A DNA stretch of 48,669 bases from an uncultured Oscillospiraceae bacterium (GCA_900542375.1 UQNI01000006.1:1-48669); one strand, 5' to 3'. Positions 13,637-21,343 are shown, counted from the stretch's first letter. A program made the numbers and translations. Notes: generated from the letters alone by a model not told the origin.

Positions 13637-14449
13637 ATGAAAAGGATTATCGGTTTAGTTTTGGCAACGCTGTTATGTGCTGCTGTTTTTGTTGGGTGCG
13701 GGAGTGATGAAAGTCAAGGTGCTACCGAACCGTATAGCGTAGCTAAGTTTAATATGCTACACGATTCAACCTTGCCATTAGACTGCGATGGCGATATTTT
13801 AATAAAAAATGGGTACTCTCGTATAGAAGATCTTTATAAAAAACAAGTTGAAAATGTTAAGGTTGGAAATATAGTTCTAACCGGACAAGCACAGCTTATG
13901 AGAGATGAATCAGATATAATTTGCGATATAAGCTATGAGTACACCAATTCAACAGAAAGTACCATAGAACAGCTTTCTGAAATTTATGGTCAATATTCAA
14001 CAGACGGTTCTTATTATGAGTGGAAATTAACTCTTCCTGATAATAGTTTATGGATAGTAGAATTGTACGATTTTTCAGATTCTTCTATTTTATCTGACGA
14101 TAAAACCATTCGGTTTTATGATAAAGAAAAGTACGATACTTCGCTGAAAGAATACTACGATGAAGCATCTAAAAAATTAACATCCGAACAAAAGAAAATT
14201 TTGACACAAGCTGTAGAAATTGCAGATTCTTATTTAGATTTTGAATTGGACGGTGATGAAGCTCGAAACAGACTGGATACACTAGACCAGAGATATGAAA
14301 ATTTAGCAAAAGATGATGATGTCTTTGGATTATACATTTCTATGTTATCGACAAGAATTGGTTTAAATGAATCAAACCACAATTATGATAAAGAAATTAT
14401 TGAGACAAGAAACACCCTCGCTTCTGCGGTTGGAATAAGTGAAAGATAA
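13637..14449 (+). CDS. Prophage-encoded lipoprotein
   Basis: 270 residues with a lipoprotein signal peptide (MKRIIGLVLATLLCAAVFVGCGS, shown here in two parts by function: basic start, hydrophobic core, lipobox VFVGC). The mature part is acidic and largely helical at the C-terminus, with no enzyme motif. Expressed from the lysogeny side, it is a candidate for lysogenic conversion or superinfection exclusion, as some Gram-positive phage lipoproteins are. ATG 13637 has AGGGG 7 bp upstream; the longer frame from 13619 would spoil the signal peptide. It ends before a strong terminator. Confidence 0.75.
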   Translation: MKRIIGLVLATLLCAAVFVGCGSDESQGATEPYSVAKFNMLHDSTLPLDCDGDILIKNGYSRIEDLYKKQVENVKVGNIVLTGQAQLMRDESDIICDISYEYTNSTESTIEQLSEIYGQYSTDGSYYEWKLTLPDNSLWIVELYDFSDSSILSDDKTIRFYDKEKYDTSLKEYYDEASKKLTSEQKKILTQAVEIADSYLDFELDGDEARNRLDTLDQRYENLAKDDDVFGLYISMLSTRIGLNESNHNYDKEIIETRNTLASAVGISER

Positions 14450-14475
14450 CTACTGTTTCCAAAACGGAAATAGTT

Positions 14476-14520
14476 AAAATCCCCTATCCGCTCCCAAAAG
14501 AGCAGAAAAGGGGATTTTTT
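14476..14520 (+). terminator. Terminator, repeat copy A
   Basis: The stem AAAATCCCCT / AGGGGATTTTTT encloses an inner GCTC/GAGC stem and is followed by T-rich sequence. It ends the lipoprotein transcript. The core 14480-14519 recurs almost base for base at 15501-15541. Confidence 0.85.
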
Positions 14521-14553
14521 CTTAAAACTTGTGAAAAATATTCTTGAAACCCC

Positions 14554-14610
14554 TTGACAATATGTGATATATCACATATAATATAAATATGGGATATATC
14601 ACATATATCC
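14554..14610 (+). promoter_or_regulatory. Promoter and palindromic operators of the toxin-antitoxin cassette
   Basis: TTGACA (14554-14559), 17 bp, TATAAT (14577-14582) is a consensus promoter. A perfect 20-bp palindrome (14560-14579, core TGTGATATATCACA) fills the spacer. A second dyad, GGATATAT-CAC-ATATATCC (14592-14610), lies at the transcription start region. This fits negative autoregulation by an antitoxin. Confidence 0.85.
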
Positions 14611-14643
14611 TATAACACAAAATATAAATTAAGGAGAAACACA

Positions 14644-14958
14644 ATGCTGGATATAGAAAATCTCCGTAAACTTATGAAAGATGATAGCAAAGTATTTGTC
14701 GCTCAACATGCAATGCAACGTTTTAGAGAACGTGGAGTAAAATACAATGATGTTATAAATTGTATTTTAGTTGGAGAGATTATAGAGCAGTATCCAAATG
14801 ATTACCCTACTCCAAGCTGCCTTATTTTAGGTATTGACCGTTTAAAGCAATTTATGCATGTTGTTTGCGGAACAGACGGTGAATACTTATGGATAATAAC
14901 CGCATATTATCCTTCTAAAGATAAATGGGAAAACGATTTTAAGACAAGAAAGGAATAA
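14644..14958 (+). CDS. DUF4258 toxin-like protein
   Basis: 104 residues with the DUF4258 signature: AQHAMQRFRERGVKYNDV, GEIIEQYPNDYPTPSCLILG, HVVCGTDG and IITAYYPSKDKWE. The fold is related to RelE/BrnT-like small toxins, and DUF4258 proteins are often paired with YgiT-type zinc-finger proteins, as here. Likely an RNA-targeting toxin (inference). It is the first gene of the cassette, with AAGGAG 10 bp upstream of ATG. Confidence 0.78.
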   Translation: MLDIENLRKLMKDDSKVFVAQHAMQRFRERGVKYNDVINCILVGEIIEQYPNDYPTPSCLILGIDRLKQFMHVVCGTDGEYLWIITAYYPSKDKWENDFKTRKE

Positions 14959-14962
14959 TTTT

Positions 14963-15193
14963 ATGAAATGCTTTTATTGTAAATCAGATATGATTGAATC
15001 GACTACAACTCATGTTGCAGAACTAAAAAATTGTGTAGTAATCATCAAGAATGTTCCGTGTATAAAATGTTCCCAATGCGGAGAAACTTCGTATTCCGGT
15101 GCGGTTGCGAAAAGAATCGATGAAATTCTTGATGTTTGCGAAAAAAATATGACCGAAATTGCGGTTATTAATTACAGCATTTCCGCAGCATAA
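14963..15193 (+). CDS. YgiT-type zinc-finger antitoxin-like protein
   Basis: 76 residues with two CXXC pairs (CFYCKSD at the N-terminus and CIKCSQCGETSYSG at residues 31-44), the zinc module of YgiT/MqsA-type antitoxins. It lacks the C-terminal HTH of MqsA, so it probably binds the toxin but not DNA. It starts 4 bp after the DUF4258 gene. The DNA-binding role may be supplied by the XRE protein encoded next. Confidence 0.82.
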   Translation: MKCFYCKSDMIESTTTHVAELKNCVVIIKNVPCIKCSQCGETSYSGAVAKRIDEILDVCEKNMTEIAVINYSISAA

Positions 15194-15207
15194 AGGGGAT
15201 AAATTTC

Positions 15208-15495
15208 ATGAGTGATCTTAAAAATTATTTAGATAAACAACTACAGGATAAAGAATTTAAAGAAGAGTGGGAAACACTCGAACCTGAATTTTCTGTTATG
15301 CAAGCTATGATAGACGCAAGAAAAAGCGCAGGTTTAACGCAAAAACAACTTTCAGAAAAAACCGGTATCACCCAAGCAGATATAAGCAAGTTGGAAAGTG
15401 GCAACGCTAACCCTTCTTTGCGTACTTTACAGAGATTAGCTTCCGGTATGGGTATGAAGGTTAAAATCGAATTTCAACCAATCGGACAAAATTAA
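15208..15495 (+). CDS. XRE/HigA-like antitoxin
   Basis: 95 residues. The C-terminal part is an XRE helix-turn-helix (AGLTQKQLSEKTGITQADISKLESGN, about residues 46-71), and the N-terminal helix (FKEEWETLEPEFSVMQAMIDARK) is typical of HigA-type antitoxins. It starts 14 bp after the zinc-finger gene with GGGG upstream. No HigB toxin is present, so it likely serves as the autoregulator of this cassette and binds the palindromes at 14560-14610. Confidence 0.82.
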   Translation: MSDLKNYLDKQLQDKEFKEEWETLEPEFSVMQAMIDARKSAGLTQKQLSEKTGITQADISKLESGNANPSLRTLQRLASGMGMKVKIEFQPIGQN

Positions 15496-15500
15496 ATTTA

Positions 15501-15541
15501 TCCCCTATCCGCTCCCAAAATGAGCAGAAAAGGGGATTTTT
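15501..15541 (+). terminator. Terminator, repeat copy B
   Basis: Nearly identical to copy A at 14480-14519, with one inserted T in the loop. It closes the cassette and leaves only 23 bp before the recombinase start. With copy A it forms a 40-bp direct repeat bracketing the whole toxin-antitoxin cassette. Confidence 0.85.
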
Positions 15542-15564
15542 ATTTGAAAAAAACAGGTGATTAT

Positions 15565-16983
15565 ATGAAAATTGCTGCTGCATATGTCAGAGTATCAACC
15601 GAAGATCAGACAGAACTTAGCCCTACATCTCAAATCAAGCAGATAAGAGAGTACGCCAAAAATCATGGATATATCGTACCGAACGAATTTGTTTTTGCTG
15701 ATGAAGGTATCAGCGGTAAAAATACACAAAAACGCCCTGCTTTTAATCGTATGATAGGCTTAGCAAAAACAAAACCAAAGCCATTTGAGTGTATTTTGCT
15801 TTGGAAATATAGCCGTTTTGCACGCAACCGCGAAGATAGTATTGTGTATAAATCTATGCTTCGTAAGCAACTCGGTATAGATGTTATATCTATATCTGAA
15901 AATCTCGGCGATGACAAAATGTCTATATTAATCGAAGCGCTAATAGAAGCTATGGATGAATATTACAGTATCAACCTTGCCGAAGAAGTAAAACGCGGTA
16001 TGACGGAACGCGTATCGCGCGGTGAAGCTGTTTCTGTACCTGCATACGGATATGACATTGAAGAAGGAAAGTATATTATCAACGAAGCAGAAGCAGAAGT
16101 TGTACGACAAATTTTTTCTGATTTTAATAACGGAGTTGGAACCGTTACCATAGCGCGGAATTTAAACGCTATCGGCATTAAAACAAAGCGCGGTAAGCTA
16201 TGGGAAAACCGTACTGTTAAATATATTTTACACAATCCCGTTTATATAGGGAAAATTCGTTGGAATCCCGAAGAAATAACCGGTTTAAATTATGATCATG
16301 AAAAAATTATGCTTGTAGACGGTATACATGAGCCACTTCTTACAAAAGATCTTTGGGACAGTGTGCAAGAAAAACTTTCACTTATGAAAAAAACAAGAAA
16401 ACCAAGAGAAAGAAGTAATCCAACACCAGACTATATGTTATATGGATTAATGCGGTGCGGTTCTTGCGGTGGAACTTTAACTCAATCTCGTGACGGCTTA
16501 CAATGTCATAAGTACGCGCATGGTACATGTGATACCTCGCACTACATCTCACTTAGTAAGGCTAATACTGCTGTAATAGACTTGATACAGCATACACTTG
16601 AAAATGGTATTTTTACTTTAACCCCTAAAAAACAAGATGTTTCTACTCAACAAATCGCTATGATAGATAAACAAATACAAAGTGAAAAAAATAAACTTAT
16701 AAGAGTAAAAGAAGCGTTCGAGTATGGCGTTGACACTTTGGAGGAGTACAAGGAAAACAAAAATAAAATTTTACAAAAAATCAGTGAGTTAGAGAGTAGT
16801 AAACCGGTACAGCAAACTAATATAGACAAAAAGAAGTTTGCGCAAAAGTATCTCGGTGTTATAGATACTTTAAAAGATGATACTGTAAGTGAAGCTGATA
16901 AAAACCATATTTTAAGACAGTTTGTTGAAAAAATAGTGCTGCATCGTCCTTCAAACGAAATCGAAATTTTTTATCATTATTAA
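15565..16983 (+). CDS. Large serine recombinase (phage integrase)
   Basis: 472 residues. The resolvase domain starts AAAYVRVSTEDQ with catalytic Ser11; the recombinase domain follows (GYDIEEGKYIINEAEAEVVRQIF, then TVKYILHNPVYIG). A zinc ribbon begins near Cys298 (MRCGSCGG ... LQCHKYAHGTC), followed by a coiled coil (QIQSEKNKLIRVKEAFEYGVDTLEEY). Such enzymes join attP and attB and, with a directionality factor, excise. ATG 15565 has AGGTGA 6 bp upstream; an in-frame ATG at 15520 lies inside the terminator hairpin and is unlikely. Its stop abuts the phage-cotJC junction. Confidence 0.95.
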   Translation: MKIAAAYVRVSTEDQTELSPTSQIKQIREYAKNHGYIVPNEFVFADEGISGKNTQKRPAFNRMIGLAKTKPKPFECILLWKYSRFARNREDSIVYKSMLRKQLGIDVISISENLGDDKMSILIEALIEAMDEYYSINLAEEVKRGMTERVSRGEAVSVPAYGYDIEEGKYIINEAEAEVVRQIFSDFNNGVGTVTIARNLNAIGIKTKRGKLWENRTVKYILHNPVYIGKIRWNPEEITGLNYDHEKIMLVDGIHEPLLTKDLWDSVQEKLSLMKKTRKPRERSNPTPDYMLYGLMRCGSCGGTLTQSRDGLQCHKYAHGTCDTSHYISLSKANTAVIDLIQHTLENGIFTLTPKKQDVSTQQIAMIDKQIQSEKNKLIRVKEAFEYGVDTLEEYKENKNKILQKISELESSKPVQQTNIDKKKFAQKYLGVIDTLKDDTVSEADKNHILRQFVEKIVLHRPSNEIEIFYHY

Positions 16984-17097
16984 TTATCCCTTAAAACAAT
17001 ATGCTCCACCATATTGACTAATGATAATTTTTGCAAGCTTTGCATTCGGTGTTTTAATTTTAACCGGATACTGTAAACGTTTTTCATACACCCACAT
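16984..17097 (-). pseudogene. cotJC: cotJC 5' fragment, interrupted by the prophage
   Basis: The frame begins at ATG 17097, overlapping the cotJB stop as TAATG, and reads MWVYEKRLQYPVKIK, then LAKIIISQYGGA, the well-known N-terminus of the manganese-catalase-like spore coat protein CotJC. After about residue 32 it turns into unrelated AYCFKG and stops at 16984. The normal protein is near 190 residues, so about five-sixths is missing here. The remainder should lie beyond the far (left) end of the prophage. Excision could restore the gene. Confidence 0.9.
16997..17016. other. Candidate prophage attachment junction (attR/attL)
   Basis: CAATATG (16997-17003) and CATATTG (17010-17016) are a perfect 7-bp inverted repeat around a 6-bp centre, CTCCAC. 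The right half belongs to cotJC codons for Gln-Tyr; the left half is phage-side sequence. Similarity to CotJC stops just left of the centre. Dyad symmetry around the crossover is typical of serine-integrase sites. Confidence 0.65.
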
Positions 17098-17351
17098 TAT
17101 TCATTCGCCTCCACTTCCCATGGCCAAGGGCCTGTAATCCAAGCCCAACGGCTGGTATCTCTGCTTGTTTCATTAATCGGTCCAAATTGAGATTCATATT
17201 TTTCAGTCAATTCCGCAGCCTTTTTCTGTGCTTCTTTTAATCTTTTAGCCGCCTCACAATTATTTGGATGCGTGTCTAAAAATATATGCAATTCCCATGC
17301 AGAGAATTGGTATGCACTAATTTGGCGCATGAGCCGTTCTTGTTCACTCAT
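17097..17351 (-). CDS. cotJB: Spore coat protein CotJB
   Basis: 84 residues, a complete CotJB-type protein: LMRQISAYQFSAWELHIFLDTHPNN, then EKYESQFGPI and a Trp-rich C-terminus (WAWITGPWPWE). In Bacillus and Clostridia it is a small inner spore-coat component made in the mother cell with CotJA and CotJC. ATG 17351 overlaps the cotJA stop by ATGA and has GGAGG 8 bp upstream. Its own stop overlaps the cotJC start. Confidence 0.92.
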   Translation of the reverse strand: MSEQERLMRQISAYQFSAWELHIFLDTHPNNCEAAKRLKEAQKKAAELTEKYESQFGPINETSRDTSRWAWITGPWPWEVEANE

Positions 17352-17548
17352 TTCATATCCCTCCATTTGGTTCCCAAAAATGGCTTATCAAGTTCAGGGA
17401 AAATAGTGCCGTTTTCCAGACCTTTTTCTGCACTGTAAATTGTTTTGTATTGTTGATATGGCACATAAGCCATTGCTTCTACAGTAACTGCCGGCAACGG
17501 AGTCGTCTGTTTCATTTCAACGCATTTTTCTTCATTATAATCTGTCAA
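17348..17548 (-). CDS. cotJA: Spore coat-associated protein CotJA
   Basis: 66 residues with the CotJA pattern AYVPYQQYKTIYSAEKGLENG, then TIFPELDKPFLG. First gene of the cotJ operon. TTG 17548 has GGAGAG 7 bp upstream. In Bacillus the operon is read by sigma-E in the mother cell; no confident sigma-E promoter could be picked out by eye in the 200 bp upstream. Presence of the operon marks the host as a spore-former. Confidence 0.9.
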   Translation of the reverse strand: MTDYNEEKCVEMKQTTPLPAVTVEAMAYVPYQQYKTIYSAEKGLENGTIFPELDKPFLGTKWRDMK

Positions 17549-17761
17549 AATCGGTCTCTCCTTTCTATATAATAAGCTTATCCATACTATGTAATACAGT
17601 TTATTTATGTGCTTATCCCTTCAAAATTAAAAATCAGGTTTATAAATTTCTCCCAAGAAAGCATCCATTGTATCAAAAATATTTTAATTTATTGTATTTC
17701 TTAATGAAATAATAACAAACATAGACTATAATAAAATCATAACAGAAAGGATGTATCGTTT

Positions 17762-18292
17762 ATGAGTAACTTGCGAGTTGCAAAAACAGAAGAATTTGAT
17801 AAAATATTTTCCATATTGGAAAACAGTTTTCCTCCGGATGAATACAGAACATACGAAGGCCAAAAATTTCTATGGAATCATCCAAAGTACACTGTATATG
17901 TAATTCCCGATGACGAATCTGACTGCATCAAAGCATTTATCACAGTATGGAAATTTGAGGATTTCGCCTTTATTGAACATTTTGCAGTAAATCCTTTCTA
18001 CCGAAACCAAGGACTTGGTTCGTTAATTTTGCATGAAATTCTGAATCTGCTGCAGTGTCAAATCTGTTTGGAAGTAGAATTGCCGAAAACAGATTTTGCA
18101 AAAAGACGAATTGGATTTTACGAACGAAACGGATTTTTTATCAATCACTATCCATATGCTCAACCTCCTTATACAAGAGAAAAACAACCAGTTCCATTGC
18201 TTATGATGACTTCCGGCAATTGTGTTTCAAAAGACCGATTTGATAGTATAAAAGAAACAATTTTCAAAGAAGTGTATCAAACATCAAACTAA
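17762..18292 (+). CDS. GNAT family N-acetyltransferase
   Basis: 176 residues with a GNAT fold. The acetyl-CoA motif A is FAVNPFYRNQGLGSLILHEIL (about residues 77-97), with ELPKTDFAKRRIGFYERNGF supplying motif B. The substrate is not evident. ATG 17762 has AAAGGATG upstream and an AT-rich leader containing TATAAT. Monocistronic, ending at a strong bidirectional terminator. Confidence 0.88.
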   Translation: MSNLRVAKTEEFDKIFSILENSFPPDEYRTYEGQKFLWNHPKYTVYVIPDDESDCIKAFITVWKFEDFAFIEHFAVNPFYRNQGLGSLILHEILNLLQCQICLEVELPKTDFAKRRIGFYERNGFFINHYPYAQPPYTREKQPVPLLMMTSGNCVSKDRFDSIKETIFKEVYQTSN

Positions 18293-18360
18293 ATAGAATA
18301 AACGATTCCCTACTAGACAAATATCCGGAAAGAAATCATCCATTCTATCAATAAATTTAG

Positions 18361-18413
18361 AAACTGAAAAGGGAGACGCTTGATAAAAAGCGTCTCCCTT
18401 TTCAGTTTTTATT
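18361..18413. terminator. Bidirectional terminator
   Basis: A perfect 21-bp stem (18361-18381 with 18388-18408), 6-nt loop GATAAA, and T/A tracts on both sides. It serves the rightward GNAT and the leftward AI-2E-family gene, whose stop codon begins at 18409. Confidence 0.95.
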
Positions 18414-19755
18414 TCTTTTTGGATTTATTCCCTTTTATCTTCTTAATAATACGAGAAGTTAACGTTCCTTTTGCTGCTTTTTCGGCAGCTTCTTCTTCCT
18501 CTTCTTTTTGTCTTGCTTCTCTGTCCGCTTTCTCTTCGTCCGTCATTTCTCTATAAACCCCGGGAACACTATATGCCAGAGTATCATCAGGCATATTTCG
18601 TTTTCCCAAACGGCGAGAAATCCAACGTTTTAGCCATGTATACAGCATTGCGAAAGTTGGTACACCAATAATCATACCAACAAATCCAAACAATGCGCCG
18701 AACACTACAATAGCAAATATAATCCAAAATCCATTTAACCCAATGGTTTCTCCCAATATACGCGGACAAATAATGTTACCATCTATTTGCTGCAAAATAA
18801 TGATAAAGATAACAAAATATACTGCCTGTAACGGGTTCACCAATAAAATTAAAATGGCACTTGGAATTGCACCAATGTAAGGACCAAAGAACGGAATGAC
18901 ATTAGTGATTGCAACAATGACACTAATCATTGGAGGATAAGGCAATTGTAAAATTGACATACCAATAAAGCATAGTATACCAACAATTAAAGCATCAATT
19001 AACTGACCTGTAATAAAGCTGCCGAATACAGTGCTGGTTTCTCTTGTGTTACGAATCAGTCCGTCTGCGCGTCTGCGGGGCAATATCGCATATGCTGCTT
19101 TTTTGCACTGTGCACAGAATTTTTCTTTACTGAATAGAAAGTAAATGGCAATGATTAAACCAATAATGACATCTTTTAAGACCATAAATACATTCCATAA
19201 ACCGGAAAGTAAATTGGTTGCAATATTTTGTAATTGAGGAACCAAATCGGTTGACATCCAATTTTGAAGCATTTCTTTCGATTTTTCCAATGCCTGCAAA
19301 ATAAATTCTGCAGACTTGCTGTCTTGCTTTAAAATGCCGTCTAACCAGCCCATAAAGTTATTATAGTACGACTCAAAGTTATTGTAGAAGCCCATAATGT
19401 TGGTTACCAGTTGAGGGAACAGCATTAATGAGAAGACGGTAATTACTACAAATAGCAACAAAATTGAAATCACAATACTGATAGCACGGGATATTTTTTC
19501 AGCCCGATGTACTTTTTTTGTTTTTTTAAATACGGTTTTCATAAACAATTTGTGTAATCGTTTAACAACCGGATTTAAAATAAACGCAAACGCAAAACCG
19601 TACAAAACAGGCGTTAAAATACCGAATATAGTGCCAAAAAAGCCCCATATCATATCAAAACGGAAAATAGCGGCAAATAGCAGCAATCCGGCAATAATTA
19701 CCGCAACTGCCGTAACACCCCAATATAGATATTTTTTATCCCATCTATATCTCAT
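18409..19755 (-). CDS. AI-2E family transporter, copy 1
   Basis: 448 residues, about eight membrane segments, of the AI-2E/DUF20 family. Seen: an N-terminal membrane pair, a long periplasmic-type helical insert (NNFMGWLDGILKQDSKSAEFI), and the conserved core ITGQLIDALIVGILCFIGMSIL ... IPFFGPYIGAIPSAILILL ... ILGETIGLNGFWIIFAIVVFG. The charged C-terminus is cytoplasmic. Family members export diverse small molecules or act as Na+/H+ antiporters, so the name does not prove AI-2 transport. Paralogue of the gene immediately upstream. ATG 19755 has GGAGGG upstream. Confidence 0.88.
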   Translation of the reverse strand: MRYRWDKKYLYWGVTAVAVIIAGLLLFAAIFRFDMIWGFFGTIFGILTPVLYGFAFAFILNPVVKRLHKLFMKTVFKKTKKVHRAEKISRAISIVISILLLFVVITVFSLMLFPQLVTNIMGFYNNFESYYNNFMGWLDGILKQDSKSAEFILQALEKSKEMLQNWMSTDLVPQLQNIATNLLSGLWNVFMVLKDVIIGLIIAIYFLFSKEKFCAQCKKAAYAILPRRRADGLIRNTRETSTVFGSFITGQLIDALIVGILCFIGMSILQLPYPPMISVIVAITNVIPFFGPYIGAIPSAILILLVNPLQAVYFVIFIIILQQIDGNIICPRILGETIGLNGFWIIFAIVVFGALFGFVGMIIGVPTFAMLYTWLKRWISRRLGKRNMPDDTLAYSVPGVYREMTDEEKADREARQKEEEEEAAEKAAKGTLTSRIIKKIKGNKSKKK

Positions 19756-19854
19756 AATTTAAAATCATCGCCCTCCTTTCTGAAAAATAATTGGTTATTT
19801 TTATTATTGTACCACCTATTGTTTGAAAAGTCACCCTAATATTTGTAAAAATAA

Positions 19855-19877
19855 AAAACAGGTTTGTAACCTGTTTT
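19855..19877. terminator. Terminator between the AI-2E paralogues
   Basis: 10-bp stem AAAACAGGTT / AACCTGTTTT, loop TGT, with U-runs both ways. It follows the stop of the upstream copy at 19882, so the two paralogues are probably separate transcripts or are linked by read-through. Confidence 0.85.
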
Positions 19878-19881
19878 CTTT

Positions 19882-21222
19882 TTATTTATATTTTCTGTTT
19901 TTCCACCATTTTTTGATTCGTTGTGACAAAGTTTGCTTGGTTGCTTTTCTGAAAGCTTCCTCCGCCCGTTCACTTTCCATTTTATCCACTGCAATTTTTT
20001 CTTCTTCTGTCATTGGGCGAAAACATCCCTGCATGCTATAGGCAACCGTTTCTGTAGGCATATGTTTTTTCTGCAATCTGCGTGTAATCCAGTTTTTAAT
20101 CCAGGTATAAATCACAGCAAATGCAGGAACACCAATAATTAAACCTACGAATCCCATTGTGCCGCCAAATACCACTATGGCAAAGATAACCCAAAACCCG
20201 GTTAATCCCGTTGCCTCTCCCAACACTTTAGGAGCAATAATATTTCCTTCAATCTGCTGTAATACCAGAATAAAAATCAAAAAGTACAATGCCTGAAGAG
20301 GGTCTACCAATAAAATCAATAAAATACTTGGAATTGCTCCTATATACGGACCAAAAAACGGAATGACGTTGGCAACACCAATGATGACACTGATTAGCGG
20401 CGGATATGGAAACTGAAATATCGTCATTGCAATAAAACAAAGACCTCCGACGATAGCGGAATCGATAATTTTTCCGGTAATAAAACCGCCAAACACACGG
20501 TGCGCATATCTTGCATTTTTTACAATAATATCACCGTTATGATGACTAAACAGTGCATAAGTAACCTTTTTTCCCTGTGCAGCAAATTTTTCTTTGCTGT
20601 ATAAAAAGTATATGGCTATAATCATGCCGATGATAAGATCTGCAAATACAGAAAATACTGACCATAATGTAGAAGTCACATTTACCAATATATTTTGGAG
20701 TTGCGGCACTAAGTCTGCAGACATCCATCCAACAATCATCTGCTTTGCCTGACCTAAAAACTGATTTGCATATTCCGCAAAAGAAGAATTTTGCCCTACC
20801 AGACCGTTAATCCAATCCTCTAAATTATAGAAATACGACTCAATATTTTGGTAAAAGCCCAGTATATTGGTAATTAGCTGCGGAATTAGCATCATGCATA
20901 AACCTATCAGAATACCAAGCAGCAATAAAACAGATGCCACTACGCTAATAGCTCTTGCAGCTTTTTGTGCCTTATGAGGCTTCTTGGCATTCTTAAAGTA
21001 GGTTTTCATCTGAATACGGTCTAGTTTATTCACAAGAGGCGTTAATAAATAAGCAATGGCAAATCCATATAAAACAGGAGATAAGATACGGAAAATAAAT
21101 CCAATTACGCTTAATACACCTTTAAACTCAAAAATAGCCGCAAATACAAGTAGGCTTACGACAATCACGCAAATTGCCGTAACACCCCAATATAGATATT
21201 TTTTATCCCATCTATATTTCAA
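19882..21222 (-). CDS. AI-2E family transporter, copy 2
   Basis: 446 residues, same family and length as its downstream neighbour; core motifs ITGKIIDSAIVGGLCFIAM, VIPFFGPYIGAIPS and LGEATGLTGFWVIFAIVVFGG. TTG 21222 (product starts KYRWDKKYLYWG after the initiator) is preferred to TTG 21231, which overlaps its ribosome site, and lines up with the start of copy 1. The two proteins diverge widely, yet 43 bp at the 5' ends are identical. Probable tandem duplication; substrate unknown. Confidence 0.88.
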   Translation of the reverse strand: MKYRWDKKYLYWGVTAICVIVVSLLVFAAIFEFKGVLSVIGFIFRILSPVLYGFAIAYLLTPLVNKLDRIQMKTYFKNAKKPHKAQKAARAISVVASVLLLLGILIGLCMMLIPQLITNILGFYQNIESYFYNLEDWINGLVGQNSSFAEYANQFLGQAKQMIVGWMSADLVPQLQNILVNVTSTLWSVFSVFADLIIGMIIAIYFLYSKEKFAAQGKKVTYALFSHHNGDIIVKNARYAHRVFGGFITGKIIDSAIVGGLCFIAMTIFQFPYPPLISVIIGVANVIPFFGPYIGAIPSILLILLVDPLQALYFLIFILVLQQIEGNIIAPKVLGEATGLTGFWVIFAIVVFGGTMGFVGLIIGVPAFAVIYTWIKNWITRRLQKKHMPTETVAYSMQGCFRPMTEEEKIAVDKMESERAEEAFRKATKQTLSQRIKKWWKNRKYK

Positions 21223-21343
21223 GAATACCAAACTCCTCTTCCTTGTCTTTTAGCCTCTCTTGTTTTAGTCTTGACTTGTTTTGGTGTAAGTATCCAAATT
21301 CATTCGCAAAATTCAAAAATAAAATAAGTATTGCAAAAAATGA

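Noticed and set aside
15208..15495. Complete HigBA toxin-antitoxin pair
   Set aside because: No HigB-like toxin gene precedes the XRE gene; the upstream neighbours are YgiT and DUF4258 proteins.
15520..15564. Extended N-terminus of the serine recombinase from ATG 15520
   Set aside because: That ATG lies in the loop of a terminator with no ribosome site, and the added residues precede the normal resolvase start; ATG 15565 has AGGTGA upstream.
1..17100. CRISPR arrays, tRNA or rRNA genes and insertion sequences in the prophage
   Set aside because: No regularly spaced repeats, no cloverleaf-like tRNA sequence and no transposase frames were seen by eye; the only recombinase is the phage serine integrase.
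18409..21222. Assigning AI-2 (autoinducer-2) export to the two transporters
   Set aside because: The family name is historical and members have varied substrates; nothing in the context links them to quorum sensing.
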